Positions 1 to 11,176 are shown, numbered from the stretch's first letter. The stretch: 64,000 nt of DNA from Mermis nigrescens (GCA_036768485.1 JAVLUZ010000154.1:26969535-27033534), one strand, 5' to 3'. A program made the numbers and translations. Notes: generated by a model from the sequence alone, not told the origin.

Positions 1-11
1 ATAATAATAAT

Positions 12-110
<99 letters not shown>
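1..110. repeat. (TAA)n microsatellite
   Basis: Nearly pure trinucleotide repeat with one interruption near position 11; it runs off the left edge, so its true length is unknown. The poly-tyrosine reading frame on the other strand is only a translation of the repeat. Confidence 0.97.
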
Positions 111-250
111 CATAGGTAGCGCGTAAGTGCATACCTATAATATAGGTACTTGAGTACCCCAACATATGTCCAGGTCCGGTCTTAGGCACGTGCGAATTGT
201 GCGGCTTCACGGTCCCACCTCCCTCCTCACGAGGGCCCCTGTGACACATC
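111..250 (+). repeat. Fragment of the CATAGGTAGCGC dispersed repeat
   Basis: Starts with the same CATAGGTAGCGC box seen at about 13325 and 16858, and shares the following stretch ending ACCCCAACATATG with the copy at 13325. Only the first part of the repeat is present. No coding potential. Confidence 0.6.
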
Positions 251-1670
251 AGGAAAGAATAAATTTATTGGATAACGAGCGATCGACCAAATCATCTGAG
301 CTAGCATTTTTCAACATTCTCATTCATCAAATAGACACTATATAATTGACTTTTCTGTTTATGAAAATTCAAAAAAATTTTGGCGCTTGGCGAAAATTTC
401 TCGTACTTATATGAAGTCTGTTTCTCGCATGTCTATAGTTTTCTCTTGGTTTTTATTTGCTCTTCACAATATGTTTTTTACGAAAATCGACTTTTTGGGG
501 TAGTCATGCACCAACCATCGAAAACCACTGTATGTTTGAAAATCGCAAATTCGGGTGTAGGAGTGGGTTTTTAAAGGGTCGTCCCCCATTGACCTAAAAT
601 AGTTGGCGAGGAAGGAAGAATATGTAGATCCAGTAATCTTCTGGTTATCGACCATCGTAATCTTTTGGTTTTTACAATTGAATTAAGGCATTGTAATTAT
701 GTCAAAATTTTCAGGCGTCTCACGCGAAATTATTTATTTTCTGTAATGCTTTTCTACGCAATGAAAAAATTGATTACCTGTACAGCAATTGAAAAGCTTT
801 TTCAGAAGAGTCGGGATTGGTTTAGAATATTGAAACTATTAAAATTAATTATTTTTTGTCCTAATTTTTTATTACATTTTTCTGCATTATATAGAGCTCG
901 CTAAGAAACACTCCAAAATATTAATATTTTTGCCTACTTATCGAGACTATTCGCTTCAAAATTTTCGTCCTATAAATTTAAAAGGTCAGCACATGCCTAC
1001 ACTTCAGCACTAATTCTATCAAGCACTTTTTCGCGAAAAATTGTTGAGAATAATTTTGAAAAAAAGCGGAAAATTCAAAACGGCGAAAATCGCTATTCGC
1101 ACGTGAATACCAAAGTCGCACTAATTTTTGACTGTATGGGAAAAAGCTGGGGTGCCGCCTTCCCTTGCGAAAATCCTGTATCCGCTATCTTAGATGAAAT
1201 AGATTACTTGGATATAATAACTTCGTATGCTACTTCGAGGGTATATACAGACAATACTTCTCAGTCTTGTGCCATGGTTTAGCCTACATAAGAATACATG
1301 GGCGTAAGCGGGGGCGGGGGGGTCGGCCAGCCCACCCCCTTGCCCAAAAATAATTTTGGAAAGGTAAGATGATGCATGGGAGATAATGAAAGTCGGCATA
1401 TTTTTTTCGAAAAATCTCAAAATTTTCGGTGCTTCGCGCCGTATGATCGGTAATTTCTATTTGGCTATAGCGCGGTCGAAGAACGTCATTTTTTTATATC
1501 CTATTGAGCGAAACTAAATTTTTTCTCTTGAAAAGTTTCAATTTTATGAGCTTGATTGATAGAGCAAGTTCGAAAACGTCAGAAAATGCACTTTCATTTT
1601 GTCTGCCGCCAAACATATCCCGATATATAGGGTCACCGATTTTCGGGCCTCCAAAAAATACTCATACGAC
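251..1670. other. Non-coding stretch of decayed repeats
   Basis: No gene is seen. About 690-960 resembles the interior of the element family ending in ATCCTGGATACGGGCC (compare 32240-32516 and 14580-14766). A GGTGC-TTC-GCGCC box, matching the hairpin found in several element families, lies at 1428-1440. The rest is AT-rich sequence without recognisable structure. Confidence 0.5.
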
Positions 1671-1949
1671 CATACGTGGGAAGCACAAAAATTCTGTGGG
1701 GAAGGGGTGCAAGATTTTTTAAAGGTCGAAAAATGGCCTGAAAGATGGTGGTATGGCGGGAAAAACACCATTTTCACCGTTTCTCATCGAGCACTATCTA
1801 TTGGCATCAAAAAATTGCGAGAAAACAAAATAAATTTTCAAAACTTGAATCTCTGGGGGAGGGGTATTTTGGTTTTTTTTTGGGGGGGGGATTTTGGTTT
1901 CTCGATAAGGGGGTGCATACCCCCTAACCTCCCTCCACGCCCAGGTGTG
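1671..1949 (-). mobile_element. CATACGTGGG-family non-autonomous element (hAT-like)
   Basis: Ends are CATACGTGGG and CCCAGGTGTG (imperfect inverted termini). It is flanked by a perfect 8-bp target duplication CATACGAC at 1663-1670 and 1950-1957. The interior has the family's G-rich blocks and the conserved GATGCCAATGGATAG-like segment in reverse orientation. There is no transposase. An 8-bp duplication is the hallmark of hAT-superfamily insertion. Confidence 0.88.
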
Positions 1950-2227
1950 CATACGACCCTCTAATGTTTATAATCATATTCAGAGTTTTCCGTCGCCATT
2001 TAGACCAAGGGGTCTCCAGATTCCTTCTTCGCACAGGGCCCCCAAATATCTAAGACCGAGTCTGCATATGTCTACCTCCCTACAGCAACACTGGACACTT
2101 CTGTATTGTGCGGTTTTTTAAAAGATAGATAATAAAAAATCCGCTGCCCGTTTTTTTCTTATTTTTAAAAATCTATGCCCGGTGTGTAAAGAGCGTGTAA
2201 AGTTTTATGGTAACGTTATAACATGTA

Positions 2228-3589
2228 CAGGGTGGTCCACGTATCTATTCCATGTTTTGTTTTGCTGCTCTACGCTCAATACTTGCTGATATTTAACGTA
2301 AATTCAACATAATGTATAGTAAACATTAGAATTTAATTTATTATTATTTTAGGACGCGCCGACTATTATTTTATATTTTAAAGATAATTGTTCATGGCGT
2401 ACTCTATTTTGGAACGAGCAAAAGTTGCTTCATGGTATGAATGGACGGGCAGCTTGGTAATGGTCCAAAGAAAATTTCGAACGACATTTAACCGTGACCC
2501 ACCATCACACCACAGCATTTCTAAATGGCATAAGCTATTAATGGAGACTGGATCAGTACAGGATTTGAAAAGAAATCGAAGTCGTTCCGCTCATTCCGAC
2601 GAAAATTCGGCACGAGTGACAGAACATTTCACCGAAAATCCTCATTCTTCTACACGACGTGCGGCTAATGCTCTAATGATAAGTCGCACAACCATTCAAA
2701 GAATTTTAAAAGGCCTCAAGTGGCACCCTTACAAAGTGCACATTGTACAGAAAATAACCGAGGAAGATAAAGAAAATCGATTAGAATTTGCGCAGGATGA
2801 AATTGACCGAATGGATCAAAATCCAAATCATCTCGCGAATTTGCTTTTTTCTGACGAGGCACATTTTCATATTGATGGTGGCTTTAATCGTCACAATCAT
2901 CGTTATTGGTCGGGTGAAAATCCACAATGGATCACTGAAAAATCGTTACATTCTCCACGGACGACAGTTTGGGCTGCAATTGGCGATAACGGCCTAATTG
3001 GCCCAATTTTTTTCGATGACAATGTCAATAGCCAAAGTTACCTCCAGATGCTGCAAACCCAATTCTATCCTGAACTGCAAGCTCGTCGTATTGAGAACGA
3101 TGTGATTTTTATGCAAGATGGAGCGCCACCTCATTGGGGAAGAAATGTTCGCGATTGGCTCAATGAAACTTTTCCCAATCGCTGGATGGGTCGTGGGTCG
3201 CCTTCCATGCCTTGGCCTCCTCGTTCTCCCAATTTAACGCCGTGCGATTTCTTCCTTTGGGGTTTTATCAAGTCAAAAGTGTACACAACGCGCCCGATGA
3301 ACATTGAGGAGTTAAAAAATCGAATTATTCAAGCTTTCAACGATGTTACAGTCGAAATGCGCCGAAAAGTTTTGCTCGAATATCGCGAACGTTTGTTCAA
3401 GGTTTTAGAAAATGGTGGTGATCACGTAGAAGTCTACCATTCGTGAAACATAGAGTTTGTCGATTTGAAAATTTACAGAATAAAATTTTAACGTCTGCTT
3501 TATAATCTGGCATAGTTTTATCTTGTTTGAATGAAAATTGTTGTTGTTCTATGAAAACAAAGTATGGAATAGATACGTGGGCCACCCTG
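2228..3589 (+). mobile_element. Intact Tc1/mariner-group transposon, 1362 bp
   Basis: The 26-bp terminal inverted repeats begin CAGGGTGG and differ at one position (T versus C at base 9). Each end is flanked by TA (2226-2227 and 3590-3591), the standard duplication of this superfamily. A single uninterrupted transposase frame fills the interior. The near-identical repeats and open frame indicate a recent insertion. It sits inside a copy of the dispersed repeat that is uninterrupted at about 13530. Confidence 0.96.
2394..3446 (+). CDS. Tc1/mariner-group transposase, DD42D
   Basis: Cuts and rejoins DNA at the element's terminal repeats using an RNase H-like DDD active site. The 350-residue frame is complete; I start at the first ATG (2394). 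The N-terminal third holds two helix-turn-helix DNA-binding regions (about residues 20-50 and 85-110, the latter containing SRTTIQRILK). Catalytic aspartates are visible at D154 (SDEAHF), D242 (QDGAPPH) and D285 (TPCDFF). The 42 residues between the last two differ from classical mariner (34, D) and Tc1 (34, E). The QDGAPPH ... WPPRSPNLTP ... DFFLWG signature resembles the DD41D-type group common in insects, with one extra residue near GSPSMPWPP. Length and motifs suggest an active enzyme, though activity is inferred. Confidence 0.95.
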   Translation: MAYSILERAKVASWYEWTGSLVMVQRKFRTTFNRDPPSHHSISKWHKLLMETGSVQDLKRNRSRSAHSDENSARVTEHFTENPHSSTRRAANALMISRTTIQRILKGLKWHPYKVHIVQKITEEDKENRLEFAQDEIDRMDQNPNHLANLLFSDEAHFHIDGGFNRHNHRYWSGENPQWITEKSLHSPRTTVWAAIGDNGLIGPIFFDDNVNSQSYLQMLQTQFYPELQARRIENDVIFMQDGAPPHWGRNVRDWLNETFPNRWMGRGSPSMPWPPRSPNLTPCDFFLWGFIKSKVYTTRPMNIEELKNRIIQAFNDVTVEMRRKVLLEYRERLFKVLENGGDHVEVYHS

Positions 3590-5553
3590 TAGATTTATAA
3601 AATTTTGGTCGGTCACACGACTTTTCTAGCTCAGTTTTGCACTCTGTTCAGTTTGGTTTTTTTAAATGTAGGCAATTAAGTAAGCTCTGAATACTTTTTT
3701 AAGTGACCTATTCTTAGAGGGCAGTGTAAAGAGTGGAATAATCTGGAGTTGAAAAAACACGTTTTAGTCGAGTTTTCGATTTATTCATGTCTGCCAAATT
3801 CTTTGTTTAAGAGTCCCCCAAAAGCCTATTTATGGAAATGTATTAGATTACTCTGTCAACTTCTCCGATTATAAGTCGGTACAAATTAAATAGAACAAAT
3901 TAAAGTAGGTTCCAAGGGTTACACGTTGCAGCAAATTGCGTTTGAAAAACTTAACATTGAGTTATTTCTGGAGGTGTAAAGCTCAAAATCAGGGGTGTAA
4001 TATGATGCGAAAAAAACACGTTTTCTTCCATTTTTTGATTAGTCAATATCTCAAATATTTTGCGGAACAGCAGTTTTACACACACACAAATGTACTACTA
4101 TTTAAAGGCAACAAACTGGCCTGAACCGAATTTCTGCATACTTAATGGGGAGTTAGGTTAAGATTTTTAAAGTTTACAGTGTGGTGGATGATGGAAAAAT
4201 ACATTGTTGTCACTTTTTGATCGCCACTTTCTCCATCTAGAAGTCGGGACAAGTCGAATTGAATAAAAATAAAGTACTTTCTAAGGGGTATACGTCAAAG
4301 CAAATTGTCTTTATTAACATCAATATCGAGCTTTTCTGGGAGGTGTAAAGTCAAAAATCGGGGGTGTTAAACGTGTTTCTGTCTTGTTCTTTCTGGCAAT
4401 TTCTCCGGTTATGAGTCTGGACATGATCAAATGTCTTAAAGTGTACCAGGGGTCAAAGTGATACGTCATTTGGACGTGTTTGTTTACACTCAATAGTGGT
4501 GTAAAGTGGTCTACATCTAATATTTATTTGTCTGCAGACCATTGTGAAGAGTTAATTTTTATATAAAAATTGATCGTAATATAAAAGTAATATCAGAATC
4601 ACGAATCCGACTAAAATATTCTTTACACACAGGGATTGTGTTAAGTTTACACTGAAAATGAACTTAAGTTCTAGAGCTTTGTGGAAGCTTAATTTTTTAT
4701 AATGTGCTATGTAACGTCATAATTATGAATCTGACTGTTAGTCTTCTCAACACCTTGTAATTGTGTAATGTTTACACTATTCATTTATTTTTTATGTGTA
4801 AAAATTACACAATAAATTCATTTTACTTCCAGAGCCTTCCAAAGCGTGATTTTTTCACAGTATATCCCGAAAGGTAAGGATTACGAATTTGACTGTATGT
4901 GTTCTTTGCACCCTGTAGTTGTGTAAAGTTTGCATTGAAAAATAACTTAAGTTTCAGAGCACTGCAAAAGTTTAATTTTTAAATGTTCCATGTAACGTTA
5001 AGATTAAATATCTGAGTGTAAGTGTTCTTTATACCCAGTACATAGTCGGGTAAAGTTTATGCTAAAAAATTTGATCTGTTTAAATAAGGTAAGGGTGTCT
5101 GGTTTAAAAAAGATAATGCAGATGTTCAGAACAATATTGTTTTCCGCGTTCTTGTACTGCTGTCCTTATTGTGGCATGTTACCGTATGTGTTTACTGACT
5201 GATTTACTTAAATCTTGCTGATTAAAAGTAGGGTACTAGCAAAGAAAAATGCTCCGATGGAATAATAAGGGCTAATTTACTTGTAATTACGCATCATTAA
5301 GGGCATAAAAGGAGGGTACTAGGGAAAAGTTACCTATGTATGCCTGTGAAAGTTGTAAGAATCTACTAAAAATAGGACTTTCACTAAAAAATGCAAAAAA
5401 TTGAAGTATATTCATGCTGCTTCTAAAAAGCGTACCTTCACAAAACATTGTTCACTGGCTCAGAAAACCGATAATAAAAGCTTTGATGTGTTTTATCGAC
5501 CGATTTAGTTTCTTATCAATATCAAATTTTTCTTTCAATATCTAACCAATATT

Positions 5554-5725
5554 TATAATCTGTTTGACATAAATTTGGGCATAAATTTTGAGAATAATCT
5601 TCGACAATAAGCCGGCGGATTGCGATAATTATATATCAGATCAATGCTATAATCGCAATCTGTCAGTTTTTTGTCGGAGATGATTTTCGAGAACTTATGC
5701 CCAACCTTGTGTAAAATGGACTATA
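5554..5725. mobile_element. Palindromic TATAGTC-family MITE
   Basis: The 172-bp unit is almost one long hairpin: TATAATCTGTTTGACATAA on the left pairs with the right end, which finishes GGACTATA. The arms share the GGGCATAA and CGACAATAAGC/TTGTCGG segments. Related copies lie at 11801, 13032, 14045, 16727, 23406 and 42856. No coding capacity. Confidence 0.8.
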
Positions 5726-5739
5726 GTTAATCGTCAATC

Positions 5740-6170
5740 TACTATATATTTTTGAAAGTTTGTTTGTTTGTATGTATGTATGTTCGATGTTCGTATGTCG
5801 TATGTTTGCCGGGTTGGCTCCGGCCCAATGAAATTTGGTGGGCTGATATTTTGGGCCGAGGTCGGTCCAATGGGGGAAGGAGCCGTAGCGATCTTGAAAT
5901 TTCGACAAACGCACCCATTGGCCCTGGGCAGGGAGGGAGCAGGGTTTGGCCCCTGTGCTATAAGCCTCCACGATTTCGGGAGATGGCCGATTTTTTGCTA
6001 TTTTTTCAAAAATTAGTTTATACTGTTTGTATAGGGATACCCCGGCCAAGAGGAGCATGCCTGGCGACACTATGTACATTGTTATATGTTATAGCATTGG
6101 TCGGCACTGTGAAACATCAAAATACGGGTTTAACCAAATGATGCTATAACATAGGCAATTTTATAAGATA
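5740..6170. other. GC-richer unclassified stretch
   Basis: Contains a short TGTATGTATG run and a GC-richer block (about 5810-6070). Open frames of about 100-130 codons occur on both strands with no recognisable domain, so they are not called as genes. The end (about 6080-6170) already shows diverged units of the following tandem arrays. Confidence 0.4.
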
Positions 6171-6179
6171 GGCATGGTA

Positions 6180-6490
6180 TGAGATACTATGTGCAACAAG
6201 ATAAGCAATGCTATAAGATAGGACGTGATATAAGATACTCTGTGCTACAGGATAGGCAATACTATAAGATAGGACGTGATATAAGACACCCCGTGCTACA
6301 AGATAGGCAATGCTATAAGATAGAACGTTATAAAAGATACCCCGTGCTACAAGATAGGCAATGCTATAAGATAGGAAGTGATATAAGATACCCCGAGCTG
6401 CAAGATAGGCAATGTTATAAGATAGTATGGGATATAAGATACCCTGTGCTACGAGATAGGCAATGCTATAAGATAGGTTTGGTATAGATA
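6180..6490 (+). repeat. 51-bp tandem repeat, about six units
   Basis: The landmark GATARGCAAT recurs at 6200, 6251, 6302, 6353, 6404 and 6455, exactly 51 bp apart each time. Each unit also carries a shorter internal echo, TATAAGATA. Because 51 is divisible by three the array stays open for 102 codons as a 17-residue peptide repeat, but no gene context supports translation. Confidence 0.93.
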
Positions 6491-6584
6491 CCCTGTCTGT
6501 GCCATAACATGCAGTGATATAAGATAGGAGATACCATCAGCTATAACATATCACGTGATATATGACACCCTTTGCTACAACAAA

Positions 6585-6910
6585 CAAAAAATTTTTAAAA
6601 CATCAAAAATATGGTTTGACCGAAGAAATTTTTCAAAACATCCTAAAACATCAAAAATATGGTTTGACGAAAAAAATGTTCCAAAACATCCCAAAACATC
6701 AAAAATATGGGTTTGATTAAAAAATTTTTCCAAAACATCCTAAAACATCAAAAATATGGTTTGACGAAAAAAATTTTCCAAAACATCCCAAAACATCAAC
6801 AATATGGGTTTTATTAAAAAATTTCCAGAACACCCCAGAACATCAAAAATATGATTATGGCTAAACAATTTTCAAAACCATTCTGTAACGTCAAAAATAT
6901 GGATTTGATC
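6585..6910 (+). repeat. 48-bp tandem repeat, about seven units
   Basis: The landmark ACATCAAAAATATGG recurs at 48-49 bp spacing (CATCAAAAAT at 6601, 6649, 6697, 6746, and CATCAACAAT at 6794), then decays towards 6905. Units alternate between GGTTTGACG and GGGTTTGATT, hinting at a 96-bp higher-order unit. Confidence 0.88.
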
Positions 6911-7254
6911 AAAAAAATGGTTGACAAAAGACATTTTAAAAAATCCAAAAATAAAATATGGTTTGTACCAACAATTTTTTTTTAGAAATATCCCAAAAAC
7001 ATCAAAGTCTTGAAAAATAAAAATACAAGAGACATATTAATTCCATATAGCTATCAGGCCTAAGTTCAGCCCGGACAACGCCGGGCAGCTCAACTATAGC
7101 TACATAAATGAATTATGTCAAGCACACCATGTTCTTAATAACTGCCCCATAGCAATGCGTGCCATGCTAGCGTAAGAATGCACATTATGTCGTTTTTTGA
7201 TTAGTGATCGCTTCTCTTTTAGGAATAAGCTGTTCATGTTATTCATTTTTACGT

Positions 7255-7480
7255 CGGATGTGCTAGCTCCTTTTGCAGCCCGCAGAATATACTTCGATTT
7301 TTTGCGTTTTTGTTTTTTTTGGCGGAAGTCGTATTTTTCATAGATTCTTACAACTTTCACAGGCATACATAGGTAACTTTTCCCTAGGCCCCTCCTTTCA
7401 TGTCCTTCATGATGCGTAATTCCAAGTAAAATTCGTCCTTTTTGTTTCATCGGAGCATTTTTCTTTGCTAGTAATTATAA
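7255..7480 (-). repeat. Copy of the CTAGCAAAGAAAAAT repeat module
   Basis: Matches 18410-18591 on the same strand and 5230-5440 and 17934-18114 in reverse. Shared blocks are AATATACTTCGATTTTTGC, TTTTCCCTAG.CCCCTCCTTT and ATCGGAGCATTTTTCTTTG. It ends at TAGTAAT directly before the (CG)n tract. Confidence 0.7.
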
Positions 7481-7481
7481 T

Positions 7482-7827
7482 GCGCGCGCGCGCGCGCGCG
7501 CGCGCGCGCGCGCGCGCGCGCGCGCGCGCGCGCGCGCGCGCGCGCGCGCGCGCGCGCGCGCGCGCGCGCGCGCGCGCGCGCGCGCGCGCGCGCGCGCGCG
7601 CGCGCGCGCGCGCGCGCGCGCGCGCGCGCGCGCGCGCGCGCGCGCGCGCGCGCGCGCGCGCGCGCGCGCGCGAGCGCGCGCGCGCGCGCGCGCGCGCGCG
7701 CGCGCGCGCGCGCGCGCGCGCGCGCGCGCGCGCGCGCGCGCGCGCGCGCGCGCGCGCGCGCGCGCGCGCGCGCGCGCGCGCGCGCGCGCGCGCGCGCGCG
7801 CGCGCGCGCGCGCGCGCGCGCGCGCGC
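7482..7827. repeat. (CG)n dinucleotide tract, 346 bp
   Basis: About 173 alternating G and C dinucleotides, broken only by one A at 7673. All six frames are open across it as Ala-Arg or similar repeats, which has no coding meaning. Alternating CG is the strongest Z-DNA-forming sequence known and is normally eroded by CpG deamination. Confidence 0.97.
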
Positions 7828-7988
7828 CGTTGCTGCAGCAAGTAGGAGTAGGCACCAAGTGGAAGTAAGTGAGTGAATAGAAAAAGAGGAAAAATTAAAA
7901 AAACAAAAAGAAGGAAGAAAGAGGTAGAAGCGAAGCATGCTATTATTATGAAAGGAACAAAAAACGCGCGAAGCAGCACAAATGTTAC

Positions 7989-8464
7989 CTCATGTCACAG
8001 TGAATAAACTTTCGCGCTAATTGCAGGATTATGACCGATACACCAAACTCTACAATGGCCGTGAACGCCAGTAAAAAATGAATTATCCAATTCCAGGCTG
8101 TTGATCGAAGCGATGCTAACTCGATAGAATCGGGATTTTGTCTAATCGTATGATAGGCGAATAGAGAAACTTCTCGAATGCAGTAGACCCACGAAATTAG
8201 GATGAGCACAGGGACAAAATTAAATAAAACGAATGATCGACTCCTGATGGCTGACCGCAGGAAGAGCCCCTGGCACAGAATTAATAGAGGCAAAGGCGAA
8301 AAATCCGTTTTATGCAAAACGAAAAGTCCGGATCCGATCAAATCCAGCACGGCGTAGAAAAGCGAGATCAATAGTTGCGAATAGGTGTATTTGAGCAGCG
8401 ACGACTGCTGAGCTTTCGAAATTCGAATTTCGGGTATTTTTTGTTGAGTCAACGAGGCGCACAT
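7989..8464 (-). CDS. Candidate exon of a multi-pass membrane protein
   Basis: Unidentified. From the ATG at 8464, about 158 residues are open, with a short polar N-terminus and about four hydrophobic segments (near residues 28-50, 60-72, 78-98 and 124-150). It runs into GAG|GTAACA at 7989, which can be a splice donor (phase 2) or, read through, ends at a TAA two bases on. The frame stays open upstream of the ATG to a good acceptor (TTTTCGTGTTCAG at about 8553, phase 1), so it could instead be an internal exon following 9717-9989. It lies on the same strand as the other membrane-protein exons to its right. Confidence 0.5.
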
Positions 8465-8552
8465 TTTACCAATAACGTAAAAGCAGTGATATCATTGTCG
8501 CGACGTATATCGTAGCTAAAACGAAAAATCAAGTTTCTAGTTTTGATTACTG

Positions 8553-9716
8553 AACACGAAAATCAGAAAATATTTACAAATAAAATCATATACGGCTAGG
8601 CAAGCCTTCTTGATTGTAATTGTTTTAATGAAATTTTTTATCTGTATGACTAAAAAATCTGATTGTAATTTTTTTAGTTCAATTTTTTGTTTTGAAATTC
8701 TGAAATAAACATCTTCTAATTCTTATAAACTTTCCGAACTTTTTCATAATTTCGTAAATTTTAGTGAAAAATCGTGTGATGAAAAAGAAATGCGCACAAT
8801 GCGTGGACATAGGTATCTAGCTGAATCTTGTTTCTGGCTTAGAGTTTTTTATATTCTCTTCAATGATAGCTAGAAATGCTATTGCATCATGTGTGATTTG
8901 CATATACATTTAAAATTTGTTCGATTTTAGGGCATCAATAAATCAGTCACCTACTCTACCTCATAATTTTAACCTTCCTAAAGTTTATTTTATTTATTAA
9001 TGAAGAATAACTGATTTCTTACACATGCAAAAGATTCTCGTGAAACGTTTTCAAAAAGCAATCATCTCGTGGCCATACGCGAGATGAGGCAATCAAAAAA
9101 ATCCGAAGGTAATTCCAATTATTATGCGTGCTCTGATGATTTTATTCCCTGCGCTTGTAGTCCGAACCATTAAGGTGTATTGATTAGCGGAATACGATTT
9201 TTTTTGTCAGCCAGACAGATAGATCCTTAGGAAATATGTAATTTATTTAAACAAATAAGAACTAATGGAGAATCGTGCAATCAGTAATACATTATCTTTA
9301 TTTTAATAATAAAAGTTATTTGCATTTAGCTAATTGAAAGTAAAAATTATGGTGCCGCATAATTCCCTATTGTATGCGTGAGTACCTACATGCATTGTCT
9401 CAATGCTGATACCGATTTATGGTAAATCGCTGAAAAATAATAAATGAAATCACGATGAAAAGATAAGGCAAGAAAAGTGTTCAAATTGAGAATTGGTGTC
9501 TAATTAAATTACAATACCGGAAAAACTTTTTCGATGCACTTACTGCCAAGAATGGGCCAACTTGCGGCTTCTCCACAAAAAAGACTCGGTTTTGGAAATT
9601 TGAGATATGTAACTAATCTCCGTTCAAAAGAGTTTTGGATTTTGGATTTTTTTTAATTATTGATTTGATTTTGTGAAGGATCACTACGTCATTTGTCTCA
9701 CGTGGGATACACATAC
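8553..9716. other. AT-rich intergenic or intronic stretch
   Basis: No open frame above background and no clear repeat family. If 7989-8552 is an exon following 9717-9989, this is the intron between them. Confidence 0.4.
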
Positions 9717-9989
9717 CTAAGGCAATGCAAAGGGTCATCCGGATGTCGAACGTTGATCCACGTTCGAGAGCACGCTTATGATCCAGTGTGAAGGCTAATA
9801 AGCTAAAAACTTTGTCTGTTTGTAGAAGGCAAATAAAGAGTGAACAACCTTGCGTAAATGTCGCCAAAACCATGAATGGTCTTACGCCTTTCCCCATGGC
9901 AATCATCAGTGCAATGCCGGAAGACGATACAAATAGGCCATGGAAAAGGGTGTCCCCACTCAGCACAACACGAACATCAACTCCTTGGC
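9717..9989 (-). CDS. Candidate internal exon, membrane-protein gene
   Basis: Unidentified. The exon is bounded by an acceptor (TTTGTTTTTGCAAG) and a strong donor (TTAG|GTATGT at 9717). It is 273 bp, phase 1 at both ends, encoding 91 residues with two hydrophobic stretches (around SSSGIALMIAM and FMVLATFTQGCSLFICLL). Its entry phase matches the exit phase of the 11177-11483 exon upstream on this strand, so the two could be consecutive exons of one gene across a 1.19-kb intron. No domain is recognised. Confidence 0.5.
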
Positions 9990-11176
9990 CTTGCAAAAAC
10001 AAAAGTAATTACGAAATTACAAACTTTAAAAGGACTTTGCGATTAGTGTTCCACTATAGGTCGCTAGCTAAAGTAGAGAAAGTCAGGCGTTTGCTATCCT
10101 CATTATTTTGGAATATCGCGGACATCTTTGTTGCGCTTTGTTTTAAAATACTTAGAATTAAAAGAAAAATAGCATATATGCTGTAATAGCACCTTTTTTA
10201 GACTTTCCAGTTTTTTTCTTTAATACCAAAAATTTTACGAAAAGATTAATTCTAAAGAAATTCTGTTTTTCTGCCAATATTTGGATCCTATCTAGCCCTG
10301 TTAGGCGATAAAGTGTAATTCTCATATACATATAGGTATATGTCATCAAGCTTTCAGAAAAATAAAACAAGCTTACTATAATGCATTATGTACAATAGAA
10401 TTTCATTCGCTGTTATACCTACTCGCAAAAGCAATAGCACTCAATAAGTCAATTAGAATTTTAATCTACCGTACTTACGCATTAAGTTACCAAATGAGAA
10501 CGAAAAAACAGTTTTAACTGAACATTATAATTTCGAATTATAATAAATATTATCACCAGACCACAACTCACTTCTAATCACTTCGAGACAATAAAATAAA
10601 TATCGTATAAAGTCACTTTAACATTTTAAATAAGTGGGGAAAAATCTAAAACTGTAGTGTATGAATATCTATTTAATTTACTCAGGTGCATTTAATTTAC
10701 TCGGGTGTAGAAAACATCAGGGATCCAAATAAAGGGACAATAATCAAACTCATCCTTGATAAAGGGAAATACTTATTAATATATGTCTTCTACGTCTGAC
10801 TTGCTGTCTAAAGTCAACGAATGCTCTCATAGTGGTCTTTTCAAATTACCCTGGGCATGATTTTTAAGATTTTTCACCGACATTGAGCTGGCATAGGTAA
10901 ATGCGTTGCATAAAAAATTACCCAAGTGTGTTAGCTTACTGACAAAAATTCTGAAAGGTCATATGCCCTAACTGATTTTAATTTTACTACAATTTATAAT
11001 CATTCCTGAGGGAGATAATTGCTTTGAGAATTGTATCGTTTCAATGTCATACGATTAAATTTGAGGTAGCTAAAATATCGCTTAAATATTTATTTAAAGT
11101 GTTATATATCCGTGCATGCTGAATTTATTGACTTATTGGCTTTTCAATACTGCACTATTATATTGTCTTCCGCTAC
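9990..11176. other. Probable intron
   Basis: AT-rich, with no supported gene and no element ends. It is bounded on the - strand by the donor at 11177 (TCAG|GTAGCG) and the acceptor at 9989, in matching phase 1. Confidence 0.4.

Larger units (their letters stand above)
2044..5440 (+). repeat. Large non-coding dispersed repeat, interrupted by a mariner element
   Basis: The segment before the mariner (about 2080-2227) matches 13400-13560 and 16930-17060, including TTTTTTAAAAGATAGAT and the run through GTAACGTTATAACAT. After the mariner, 3600-5060 is rich in diverged GTGTAAAGTTTACAC-like units, as is 17040-17860. The right part (5230-5440) matches 7260-7480, 17934-18114 and 18410-18591 (CTAGCAAAGAAAAAT ... 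ACTAGGGAAAA). No open frame of note. Its outer limits and transposition class are inferred only. Confidence 0.55.

Noticed and set aside
13..249. Open frame with a long tyrosine run on the - strand
   Set aside because: It is only the translation of the (TAA)n microsatellite.
1599..1964. 121-codon frame on the + strand
   Set aside because: It is the CATACGTGGG-family MITE read through; the same frame recurs in other copies (20847, 22364) as a by-product.
5663..6141. Overlapping frames of 130-138 codons on both strands
   Set aside because: They mirror each other, run into a palindromic MITE and have no domain.
6179..6487. 102-codon frame with 17-residue repeats
   Set aside because: A 51-bp period keeps any frame open; no start context, splice sites or domain support a protein.
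6180..6910. CRISPR-like regular arrays
   Set aside because: Units are contiguous tandem repeats without unique spacers, and the genome is eukaryotic.
7407..7979. Several open frames of Ala-Arg repeats over 7482-7827
   Set aside because: All are translations of the (CG)n tract in different frames; no codon preference or gene context.
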